6,331 nt of DNA. Source: Parvularculaceae bacterium. Its GTDB lineage: Bacteria; Pseudomonadota; Alphaproteobacteria; Caulobacterales; Parvularculaceae. The notes beneath the pieces were generated by a model. The model searched no databases and had not been told where the DNA came from. It saw nothing but the letters and a program-made list of their open reading frames with translations. Position numbers and translations under genes: made by a program. Each line of letters opens with the position of its first letter. Position 1 is the stretch's first letter. Location: contig JALWRV010000256.1 in assembly GCA_027080545.1 (NCBI GenBank), positions 1 through 6,331 on the forward strand, read 5' to 3'. Below are positions 1-6,253 of the stretch, piece after piece.

Positions 1-2066
1 GCGAAGGTAAATTCCCAGGCATCGGATGGTGTCCAACGGGCATCAACCTCAAGACCTTGGGTCGATTGTTTACCCGCATTGGCAAGGTTAAAGCCGGTGC
101 CGGTAAAGACGTTGGACTGGAACCCACGAATGGTTTGGTCAAACAGAGCCAAATTGAGGGCGAATGTATCCCATTGGCCTTTCATGCCCAGTTCGTAAAC
201 GGTGGCATTTTCCGGACCAGCCAAACGGGTGCCGTAACGAGCAAACGGGTTGGGATTGCCCAACACGGTTGGTGTTAGGTTGGGAATTTCCGCCATGGTT
301 GGCTTGGAATCCCGTGACAGGTTCCAAGAGGTTGCTTTGTAACCCGTGGCATAGGAGCCATAGACATTGATATTATCGTTCATGTCCCAAGCAAGACGGA
401 CATTATAGGTGGTCTTGCTGTCGCTCGAAGAGCTGTTGAACGGAACCAGTGGTGCCAAGAATTGCAACGGTAACAGGCCAAGAGCCGAGTTACAGGCAGG
501 TGGCGGATTGGTTGCCGAACAGGGGGTGATAGAAATCGCCTCAGCCTGTTGGGCCGCGGCGAGGTTCGCCCCAATGTTTGCTGGGGTCGGCGGCAGACCT
601 GTGAGGGCAAAGAATGCCCCGCCAAAGCCGATTTGCACCAAATCCAGCGAAGAGAACACATCCGTATTGGTCTGATTGACGAAGACGTCTTTATCGTCAT
701 TCACATAGGCAATGCCGATGGTCGCGGTCAGGCGGTCCGACAGATACCAATCAGTATTGGCGAAGATGTTGTAGGATTGGTTGTCCTGACCTGTCATCTC
801 GAAGCCGCCTTGGCCAGCCGCAAAGAATGTCCCGGCGGGTAGACCTAAAGAGGTCTCCAGATTGCCCAATGCACCAGGCGCACCCAGTGACGCCACCAGA
901 ATATCCGCATAGGAGCGGAAGGCCGCATCATAGGTCAGCTCATTATCATAGCGTACTGATTCGTCGAAATAGAACGCCCCGACCAACCAGTCCATCCGCT
1001 CGCCGCCATTGGAGGCTAGGCGAAACTCTTGGGTGAAGGTGTCGATATTTTGATCGGCAATATTCGAAGCAACCAATGCCGCACTGGTAAAATCGGTGTC
1101 ATAATCGAACCGAGCCGATTGTTCACGATAGGCCGTGATTGAGGTCAGAGTGAAGTTTTCAAACTCCCAATCGCCTTGACCGGAAATGCCCTGATTTTCC
1201 ACTTTGTTGTTCGGCAGATAGTTGAGATAGTTGCGTCGATCAAAGGGGCTGCCAGTATAGATGTTGCCGCCCAAAGCACGGATAATGCCGCCGGTGGGGC
1301 CGTCAACCAGATTGACCACGCCACAGCAGGCTTCATCAATATCGCTCTTATCGGCGATCAGGCGGAAAGAGAAAGTGTCGCTCGGTTCGAACAATAATTC
1401 CCCGCGAACATCCCAGCGATCTCGATCATTGATATCTTGCGCAAGGTTTATCACTTCAAAATAGCCGTCGGCTTTGTGCACTTGGCCATACAGGCTAAAT
1501 GCAACGGAATCGCTGAGCGGTCCAGTGATTTTGCCTTTCACGATGCGGGTGTTGAAATTGCCATAGGTCCCTTCGAGCCAGCCACCCGCTTCGAATGAAG
1601 GCTTTTTGGTGACAACTGAAATAACACCGGCCGATGCGTTTTTACCGAACAAGGTCGATTGCGGGCCGCGCAAAACCTCAACCCGCTCAAGATCTGGCAG
1701 ATTGCCGATTTGCGAAGCTGAGCGTGAGCGATACACACCGTCGATGAACACACCAACAGATGGTTCAATGCCGGGATTGTTGGCGCCATTACCGAAGCCG
1801 CGAATGACGAAATTAGTATTGGTGGAAGTTTGCAATTGGGTCACCCGAAGAGAGGGAACCAGCGTTTGCAAATCATTGATGTCTTGAATGGACGCCCGCT
1901 CAATGGCTTTGTCATCGACAACAGAAACCGCGATCGGCACATCTTGTAATGTTTGTTCGCGTTTGGTCGCGGTAATAACAATCTCGTCCTGCTGGGCGAG
2001 GGCCGGTGCCGCGATTGCGCCGGCGACGAGAAACGAAGTTCCCAAAAGAATAGATTTTTTCAACAT
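1..2066 (-). CDS. TonB-dependent outer-membrane receptor, N-terminal part (C-terminus beyond left edge)
   Basis: This is an outer-membrane beta-barrel that takes up a ligand using energy from TonB-ExbBD. From the ATG at 2066-2064, 688 codons stay open to the window edge with no frameshift. Residues 1-24 form a signal peptide (Lys-Lys, hydrophobic core, cleavage at ALA-QQ). A TonB-box-like DEIVITATK follows at 27-35. The plug domain covers roughly 38-156, with VFIDGVYRSR (106-115), LERVEVLRGPQSTLFGKNA (126-144) and GVISVVTKKP (147-156). The rest is barrel, with alternating aromatic strands and loops, including Cys247-Cys248 and a Cys516/Cys525 pair. A GLEVDARW motif near the edge is typical of the last third of the barrel, so perhaps 60-150 residues are missing. 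A GGAGG lies 10 nt upstream of the ATG. The gene is divergent from an acyl-CoA oxidation operon, which suggests a hydrophobic organic ligand rather than a siderophore. That assignment is inference; the family call is firm. Confidence 0.95.
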   Translation of the reverse strand, partial: MLKKSILLGTSFLVAGAIAAPALAQQDEIVITATKREQTLQDVPIAVSVVDDKAIERASIQDINDLQTLVPSLRVTQLQTSTNTNFVIRGFGNGANNPGIEPSVGVFIDGVYRSRSASQIGNLPDLERVEVLRGPQSTLFGKNASAGVISVVTKKPSFEAGGWLEGTYGNFNTRIVKGKITGPLSDSVAFSLYGQVHKADGYFEVINLAQDINDRDRWDVRGELLFEPSDTFSFRLIADKSDIDEACCGVVNLVDGPTGGIIRALGGNIYTGSPFDRRNYLNYLPNNKVENQGISGQGDWEFENFTLTSITAYREQSARFDYDTDFTSAALVASNIADQNIDTFTQEFRLASNGGERMDWLVGAFYFDESVRYDNELTYDAAFRSYADILVASLGAPGALGNLETSLGLPAGTFFAAGQGGFEMTGQDNQSYNIFANTDWYLSDRLTATIGIAYVNDDKDVFVNQTNTDVFSSLDLVQIGFGGAFFALTGLPPTPANIGANLAAAQQAEAISITPCSATNPPPACNSALGLLPLQFLAPLVPFNSSSSDSKTTYNVRLAWDMNDNINVYGSYATGYKATSWNLSRDSKPTMAEIPNLTPTVLGNPNPFARYGTRLAGPENATVYELGMKGQWDTFALNLALFDQTIRGFQSNVFTGTGFNLANAGKQSTQGLEVDARWTPSDAWEFTF

Positions 2067-2076
2067 TTGAGTAGTG

Positions 2077-2081
2077 CCTCC
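2077..2081 (-). promoter_or_regulatory. Ribosome binding site of the TonB-dependent receptor
   Basis: CCTCC on the plus strand reads GGAGG on the minus strand, with 10 nt between it and the ATG at 2066. It supports this start, as does the complete signal peptide that follows directly. Confidence 0.7.
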
Positions 2082-2223
2082 ACTAGATTATAGAGCTTGA
2101 TGCCCCTTGATATTGCTGAGTCAAAAGCCCCTAAATTTGTTTTGATTTCAGCCTCCCGCATACTATTTTCATAGAAGCCGCCCAAGCGCAATGAATAGCG
2201 ATGGTTAATCAAGGGTTGAACTG

Positions 2224-2278
2224 TGTTGCGAGCCTGTTTGTGACTTTATCGCAACAAATTTTATATTGCATCGCAGCA
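2224..2278. repeat. Inverted and direct octamer repeats overlapping the promoter; candidate operator
   Basis: TGTTGCGA (2224-2231) and TCGCAACA (2249-2256) are perfect 8-bp inverted repeats separated by 17 nt. A third copy with one mismatch, TCGCAGCA (2271-2278), lies in direct orientation 22 bp after the second, about two helical turns. The second copy falls between the candidate -35 and -10 and the third falls at the predicted transcription start. That placement is what one expects for repressor sites. No regulator gene is in the window, so the binding protein is unknown. A chance occurrence cannot be excluded. Confidence 0.4.
2238..2266 (+). promoter_or_regulatory. Candidate promoter of the hydratase-dehydrogenase operon
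   Basis: TTGTGA (2238-2243) is followed after 17 nt by TTATAT (2261-2266). These match the sigma-70 consensus hexamers TTGACA and TATAAT at 4 of 6 positions for the -35 and fewer for the -10; shifting by one base gives TATATT with an 18-nt spacer. Transcription would start near 2273, leaving a leader of about 115 nt before the ATG at 2388. The call rests on hexamer similarity and position only. Confidence 0.4.
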
Positions 2279-2374
2279 TTTTATTGATCTTCTCCCGTCA
2301 AAAGAGAAAACAGGTTTGGCTGCGCAATTATATTGCCCCCGCAGTCTCAACGCCTCTATCGTCCGCCACCTGAA

Positions 2375-2381
2375 AGAGGAG
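2375..2381 (+). promoter_or_regulatory. Ribosome binding site that decides the hydratase start
   Basis: AGAGGAG ends 6 nt before the ATG at 2388, close to ideal spacing. An in-frame TTG at 2316 would add 24 residues, but that extension does not look like a MaoC N-terminus and the start is a rare codon, so the ATG is preferred. Confidence 0.75.
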
Positions 2382-2387
2382 ACTATT

Positions 2388-2870
2388 ATGGGTTCTGGGG
2401 AAGCGGATAGAGTCAGAGGCACCATCAATGGGGGTGATCTGGCGGCACTTATAGGGCGTGAGATTGGCGTTTCCGATTGGGTGCGGATTGATCAATCAAA
2501 AATTGACCAATTTGCCGCTTGCACTTCGGACCATCAATTTATCCATGTGGATCCTGAAAAAGCAGCCCAAACACCGTTTGGGGGTACGGTCGCCCACGGG
2601 TTTTTGACCTTGTCCATGCTCTCCCATTTGGCGGCAAATATCGCCTTGCGTTTGGAGGGGGCAAAAATGGGTATTAATTATGGTTTTGAAAAAGTGCGCT
2701 TCATTGAGCCGGTGCGCGCAGGGGCGGCTATTCGGGGCCGTTTCAGCCTAGCGGATGCAGTAGAGCGTAAACCCGGACAATTTTTGCTGACCTATGATGT
2801 GAGCGTTGAGATTAAAGATATTGAACGCCCCGCCTTACAGGCGCGTTGGCTGACGATGCAGATTGTTTAA
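2388..2870 (+). CDS. MaoC-like (R)-specific enoyl-CoA hydratase, NodN/Rv0130 type
   Basis: This 160-residue single hot-dog protein is the usual length for its family. It probably hydrates a trans-2-enoyl-CoA to the (3R)-3-hydroxyacyl-CoA in the cytoplasm. The hydratase-2 signature runs from about residue 42 to 76. Asp48 and His53 (DHQFIHVDP) have the Asp-x4-His spacing of the catalytic pair in PhaJ-type enzymes, followed by TPFGGTVAHGFLTLS (62-76). The segment INYGFEKVRF is characteristic of the NodN and mycobacterial Rv0130 (HtdZ) branch. The gene is first in a rightward operon, followed after 29 nt by an R-specific dehydrogenase, so the stereochemistry of the two steps matches. The residues and family are seen directly; the exact substrate is unknown. 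A role in fatty-acid or polyester metabolism is possible but fits less well beside the acyl-CoA dehydrogenase pair. Confidence 0.9.
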   Translation: MGSGEADRVRGTINGGDLAALIGREIGVSDWVRIDQSKIDQFAACTSDHQFIHVDPEKAAQTPFGGTVAHGFLTLSMLSHLAANIALRLEGAKMGINYGFEKVRFIEPVRAGAAIRGRFSLADAVERKPGQFLLTYDVSVEIKDIERPALQARWLTMQIV

Positions 2871-2882
2871 CCCTATTGTTTG

Positions 2883-2888
2883 AAGGAG
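2883..2888 (+). promoter_or_regulatory. Ribosome binding site supporting the GTG start of the dehydrogenase
   Basis: AAGGAG lies 11 nt before the GTG at 2900. The spacing is longer than ideal, but the other in-frame starts, TTG at 2846 and 2876, lie upstream of this site, so it cannot serve them. Confidence 0.55.
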
Positions 2889-2899
2889 CAGCGTTAAGC

Positions 2900-3808
2900 G
2901 TGGAAATCAAATTTGACAATCGAGTGGCAATTATAACCGGGGCAGGGGCCGGGCTAGGGCGCGCTCATGCGCTGGAATTAGCCCGCCGCGGGGTGGCTAT
3001 TGTGGTGAATGATTTAGGCGGGGCCGTTGATGGGACAGGCGGTTCAACCAGTGCCGCCGAAGCGGTGGCGCAAGAAATTATAGAGGGTGGTGGGCGCGCT
3101 ATCGCCCATGGGGCTAATGTGACGAAGGCTGATGAAGTTGACGATATGGTAGCGCAGGCCCAGCAAAAATTTGGGCGCATCGATATTTTGGTCAATAATG
3201 CCGGCATATTGCGAGATAAATCATTTGCTAAAATGAGCGTGCAAGATTTTCAAGCCGTGCTCGATGTGCATCTATTGGGGTCCACCATCTGCACCAAGGC
3301 GGTGTGGGAAATAATGCGCGAGCAACATTATGGGCGTATCGCCATGACCAGCTCATCCTCTGGTCTTTATGGTAATTTTGGTCAGTCCAACTATGGGGCT
3401 GCGAAGATGGGCTTGATCGGGTTGATGAATGTGCTGGCCATTGAGGGGGCCAAATATGATATCCGCATCAATGCGCTGGCCCCCGTGGCCGCGACCCGCA
3501 TGACGGAAGGGCTATTTCCCGGGCAAGCAGCGGAAATTCTGACGGTGGAAAGCGTCACTGCCGGACTGGTGCCGCTGGTGTGCGATGAGGCGCCAAACCG
3601 TTTGATCCTTTGTGCCGGCGGTGGAGGCTATGCGGCAACGCGCATTGTGGAAACGGATGGCATTTATTTAACCCCGGATCAGCAAACACCAGAAAATGTC
3701 GCTGCACGGCTCGACGAGATAACCGATATGGCTGAAGCGAAAATATTCACCCAAGGGGGCGAACAGGGAATGAAATTTGTCTCTAAAGCGATGGCCGCAA
3801 AAGGATAA
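2900..3808 (+). CDS. Short-chain dehydrogenase, (3R)-hydroxyacyl-CoA dehydrogenase of MFE-2/HSD17B4 type
   Basis: This 302-residue protein is a classical SDR plus a C-terminal extension. The Rossmann motif is TGAGAGLG (13-20), with NDLGG at 37-41; Asp38 at the end of strand 2 favours NAD+ over NADP+. NNAGIL lies at 99-104. The catalytic residues are Ser152, Tyr165 and Lys169 (SSSSGLYGNFGQSNYGAAK, 151-169). This segment and the tail after about residue 223 (LVPLVCDE, then an AGGGGYAATRIVETDG stretch) resemble the dehydrogenase domain of peroxisomal multifunctional enzyme 2, which oxidises (3R)-hydroxyacyl-CoA to 3-ketoacyl-CoA. I chose GTG at 2900, with AAGGAG at 2883-2888, because the protein then begins VEIKFDNRVAIITGAG as relatives do. 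TTG codons at 2846 and 2876 are in frame but less likely. The next gene starts 4 nt after the stop, so translation is probably coupled. It acts right after the hydratase. Confidence 0.92.
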   Translation: MEIKFDNRVAIITGAGAGLGRAHALELARRGVAIVVNDLGGAVDGTGGSTSAAEAVAQEIIEGGGRAIAHGANVTKADEVDDMVAQAQQKFGRIDILVNNAGILRDKSFAKMSVQDFQAVLDVHLLGSTICTKAVWEIMREQHYGRIAMTSSSSGLYGNFGQSNYGAAKMGLIGLMNVLAIEGAKYDIRINALAPVAATRMTEGLFPGQAAEILTVESVTAGLVPLVCDEAPNRLILCAGGGGYAATRIVETDGIYLTPDQQTPENVAARLDEITDMAEAKIFTQGGEQGMKFVSKAMAAKG

Positions 3809-3812
3809 AGAT

Positions 3813-4994
3813 ATGAGTGAAGAAACTGAAGATTTAACGCATTTTCGTGCCACGGTGCGAGACTGGCTAGAACAAAACTGCCCACCGGAAATGCGTCAAC
3901 CCATGCGCTCCGTGGAAGATGTTTGTTGGGGGGGGCGGCATTGGAAATTCGCCAGTGACGCACAAAAAATATGGCTAGAACGCATGGCGGCGAAAGGCTG
4001 GACGGTACCGGAATGGCCTCAAAAATATGGTGGTGGCGGGCTTTCACGCGATCAAGCCAGAATAGTGCGTGCCGAAATGAAAAAAATAAAGGCCCGTCCG
4101 CCCCTGCAATCTTTCGGCATTTGGATGCTAGGGCCAGCCTTGTTGAAATATGGCAATGAAGAGCAGAAGCTGGAACATTTGCCCAAAATTGCCCGAGGGG
4201 AAATCAGATGGGCGCAAGGTTATTCAGAACCTAATGCGGGTTCTGATTTGGCCTCCTTGATGACCAAATGTGAAGATAGGGGCGACCATTATGAGGTTAC
4301 GGGACAAAAGGTCTGGACCTCCTATGCGGATCAAGCGGATTGGATTTTTGTGCTTGTGCGCACTGATTTTGAGGCCAAAAAACATGAAGGCATCAGCTTC
4401 ATTCTGGTCGATATGGATCAGCCTGGTGTGACCACCAGACCGATTAAGCTCATTTCAGGCAAATCGCCTTTTTGCGAAACCTTTTTCGACAAGGCCCGCG
4501 CAGAAAAGAAAAATCTCATTGGCGAGATCAATAAAGGGTGGACGATTGCGAAATATCTCTTGACCCATGAGCGCGAAATGATCGGCGGCATGGGCTCCGA
4601 TGTGATGCGTCCGGTGGGTGATATTGCGGTTCAGCAAATCGGTTTGGGGGAAGACAAAAAACTTGCCGATAAAATGTTACGCACGGATTTAGCGCGAATG
4701 GAAATTGATGGTCTCGCTTTCATGGAAACATTGGCGCGGGTGCAACAGGAAGCGAAGGCTGGCACGGGGGTCGGTGCCAATTCATCAATGTTAAAATATT
4801 ATGGCACTGAGTTGAACAAGAGACGCCTCGAATTGATGATGGATTGCGCCGGGTCAGAAGGATTGTCTTGGGGGGCGGAAAATGACCTAGCGGCTAATTG
4901 GCTGCGCACCAAAGCCAATTCCATAGAAGGTGGCACATCAGAAGTGCAACTTAACATCATCGCCAAACGTATTTTGCAATTACCAAGCACTTAA
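3813..4994 (+). CDS. Acyl-CoA dehydrogenase, catalytic (large) subunit of a probable heteromeric enzyme
   Basis: This 393-residue flavoprotein subunit introduces the alpha,beta double bond into an acyl-CoA. The ATG at 3813 has AAAGGA 7 nt upstream and follows the previous stop by 4 nt. The N-terminal helical domain includes KGWTVPEWPQKYGGGGLS (61-78). The middle domain carries the flavin-contacting YSEPNAGSDLAS (137-148) and GQKVWTSYAD (164-173). The likely catalytic base is Glu253 in LLTHEREMIGG, the helix-G position used by isovaleryl-CoA dehydrogenase and FadE26. The C-terminal IEGGTSEVQLNIIAKRIL (371-388) has Gly at the MCAD Glu376 position. The usual RxQFG arginine loop is absent, with a GDIAVQQIGLGED-type segment (269-281) in its place, and QxHGGxG is replaced by DCAGSEG (344-350). 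These missing pieces are present in the downstream partner. Pimeloyl-CoA dehydrogenase large subunit (PimC) is a likely automatic label; the true substrate is unknown. Confidence 0.92.
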   Translation: MSEETEDLTHFRATVRDWLEQNCPPEMRQPMRSVEDVCWGGRHWKFASDAQKIWLERMAAKGWTVPEWPQKYGGGGLSRDQARIVRAEMKKIKARPPLQSFGIWMLGPALLKYGNEEQKLEHLPKIARGEIRWAQGYSEPNAGSDLASLMTKCEDRGDHYEVTGQKVWTSYADQADWIFVLVRTDFEAKKHEGISFILVDMDQPGVTTRPIKLISGKSPFCETFFDKARAEKKNLIGEINKGWTIAKYLLTHEREMIGGMGSDVMRPVGDIAVQQIGLGEDKKLADKMLRTDLARMEIDGLAFMETLARVQQEAKAGTGVGANSSMLKYYGTELNKRRLELMMDCAGSEGLSWGAENDLAANWLRTKANSIEGGTSEVQLNIIAKRILQLPST

Positions 4995-5009
4995 TCAAAC
5001 GGAGCCACC

Positions 5010-6149
5010 ATGTCGCACCTATTGTCAGAAGAACAGGAAATGTTGCGCGAGGCCGCGCGGGGGTTTTGCCAGAATAAAGCGCCGATCGCTCAGTTGCGAA
5101 GCTTGCGTGATCAAGGCAGTGAATTTGGCTTTGACCCAGATACATGGCGCGAAATGGCGGAGATGGGTTGGTCCGGTATTTTGGTGCCGGAAGAATATGA
5201 TGGCGTGGCTATGGGCCATCGCGCTGCCGGACTGATTATGGAAGAAATGGGCCGCACCCTTACCGGCTCACCCTTTTTATCCAGCGCCATTATGGGGGCA
5301 ACCGGGATAAGCCAATATGGCACCGATGAGCAAAAGCAGACCTATTTGTCGAGGATTGCCAGTGGTGAAACCATTATTGGCGTAGCGGTTGATGAGGGAC
5401 GCAAGCATGCCCCCACCCATGTTGAGCTAACCGCGGCGCGTTCTGGCAATGGGTTTTTGTTGAACGGGCAAAAGCAGTTCGTCGCCGATTGCGCTAGCGC
5501 TGACGCTTATATCGTATCGGCGCGCACCGCCGGCAAAGAGGATGAGGCAAAAGGCATCAGTCTTTTTCTCGTGCCAAAGACCCAAAATGGCGTGAGTCAC
5601 GATAATAGACCGATGATCGACAGCCGCAATGCGGGCACGGTTAGTTTTGATAATGTCGCGCTTGATGCAGATGCGCTTTTGGGAGAGGTCGATGAGGGGG
5701 CAGGCGCGTGGAGCCATATATTAGATGCGGGGCGGGCGGGGCTTGCCGCAGAAATGTCCGGGGCCGCGCAGGAAAGCCTGCATCGCACCATAGATTATTT
5801 GCAACAGCGGCAACAGTTTGGGCGTACCATCGGGTCTTTCCAATCTTTGCAACATCGTGCTGCCCACCTTTATTCGGAAATTGAGTTGGGTAAGTCTATT
5901 GTCTGGCGCGCATTGTCGATGATGGATGAAGCGCCCCAAATGGCCGGACTGATGGTTTCGGCGGCCAAGGCCAAATTGGGGCAGGTGGCGCAATTAGCCG
6001 CACAAGAATCGATCCAGATGCATGGGGGTATTGGCATGACCGATGAGTTTGATATCGGTTTTTTCATAAAACGTATTCGAGTGGCTGATGCGCTTTATGG
6101 GGACCATCATTTCCATGCGGAGCGCTATGCTCAAATACGCGGCTTTTAA
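5010..6149 (+). CDS. Acyl-CoA dehydrogenase-like small subunit, probably non-catalytic partner
   Basis: This 379-residue protein of the acyl-CoA dehydrogenase fold begins MSHLLSEEQEMLREAARGF, a typical family start. The ATG at 5010 follows CGGAG by 5 nt and the previous stop by 15 nt. It keeps the motifs that bind the ADP half of FAD across the subunit interface: RQQFGRTIGSFQSLQHRAA (267-285) and QMHGGIGMTDEF (336-347). It lacks a catalytic base. Helix G reads LDAGRAGLAAE, with Gly241 where glutamate is expected, and the MCAD Glu376 site reads LYGDHH (Gly364 or neighbours). The flavin motif TEPxxGSD is degenerate (VDEGRKHAP, 127-135). It is therefore best read as the structural and FAD-adenine-binding subunit of an alpha2beta2 enzyme with the preceding gene, as for FadE27/FadE29 or PimD. 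The alignment was done by eye, so the missing glutamate should be treated as likely rather than proven. Confidence 0.9.
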   Translation: MSHLLSEEQEMLREAARGFCQNKAPIAQLRSLRDQGSEFGFDPDTWREMAEMGWSGILVPEEYDGVAMGHRAAGLIMEEMGRTLTGSPFLSSAIMGATGISQYGTDEQKQTYLSRIASGETIIGVAVDEGRKHAPTHVELTAARSGNGFLLNGQKQFVADCASADAYIVSARTAGKEDEAKGISLFLVPKTQNGVSHDNRPMIDSRNAGTVSFDNVALDADALLGEVDEGAGAWSHILDAGRAGLAAEMSGAAQESLHRTIDYLQQRQQFGRTIGSFQSLQHRAAHLYSEIELGKSIVWRALSMMDEAPQMAGLMVSAAKAKLGQVAQLAAQESIQMHGGIGMTDEFDIGFFIKRIRVADALYGDHHFHAERYAQIRGF

Positions 6150-6253
6150 AAAAACCGGCTACAGAGAGATAATCTGTAACGGGACTTTGTCTGGTCGTCG
6201 GGAGCGATTCCGTTTATGGGAAATGGATCTACTTGATCAACTAGGGAAATCTT

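Larger units (their letters stand above)
2067..2387. other. Divergent intergenic region between the receptor and the acyl-CoA operon
   Basis: This 321-bp stretch separates two genes that point away from each other, so it should hold both promoters. It is AT-rich compared with the genes. On the plus strand there is a fair sigma-70-like promoter around 2238-2266, overlapped by repeated TCGCAACA-type octamers. On the minus strand the receptor has a clear Shine-Dalgarno sequence, but I could not find a convincing -35/-10 pair. A TATAAT on the minus strand (2092-2087) is too close to the start codon to leave a usable leader. I see no small gene, RNA gene or riboswitch fold here. The in-frame TTG at 2316 is discussed under the hydratase. 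Confidence 0.7.

Noticed and set aside
57..2070. Plus-strand open frames of 60-97 codons across the receptor region
   Set aside because: They lie opposite a continuous 688-codon frame with clear TonB-receptor motifs and have no recognisable domains, so they are antisense shadows.
2087..2092. TATAAT on the minus strand as a -10 box for the receptor
   Set aside because: It would place the transcript start at the Shine-Dalgarno sequence itself, about 14 nt before the ATG, and no -35 lies 16-18 nt further upstream.
2316..2387. In-frame upstream TTG that would lengthen the hydratase by 24 residues
   Set aside because: TTG is a rare start with no good Shine-Dalgarno sequence before it. The ATG at 2388 has AGAGGAG at ideal spacing and gives the family's usual length.
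2846..2899. TTG start giving an SDR that overlaps the hydratase's end
   Set aside because: The extra 18 residues do not resemble an SDR N-terminus. The GTG at 2900 follows AAGGAG and gives a family-like start just ahead of the Rossmann strand.
3777..3812. TTG start giving the first acyl-CoA dehydrogenase 12 more residues inside the SDR gene
   Set aside because: The ATG at 3813 has AAAGGA at 7 nt and gives a normal N-terminus, so the overlapping extension is not needed.
6160..6178. TACAGA...TCTGTA hairpin just after the operon's last stop codon, as a terminator
   Set aside because: The stem is only 6 bp, is AT-rich and has no T run after it, so it is too weak to call.
6233..6240. TTGATCAA palindrome as a regulator site
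   Set aside because: An 8-bp palindrome without further symmetry or repeat copies is easily found by chance.
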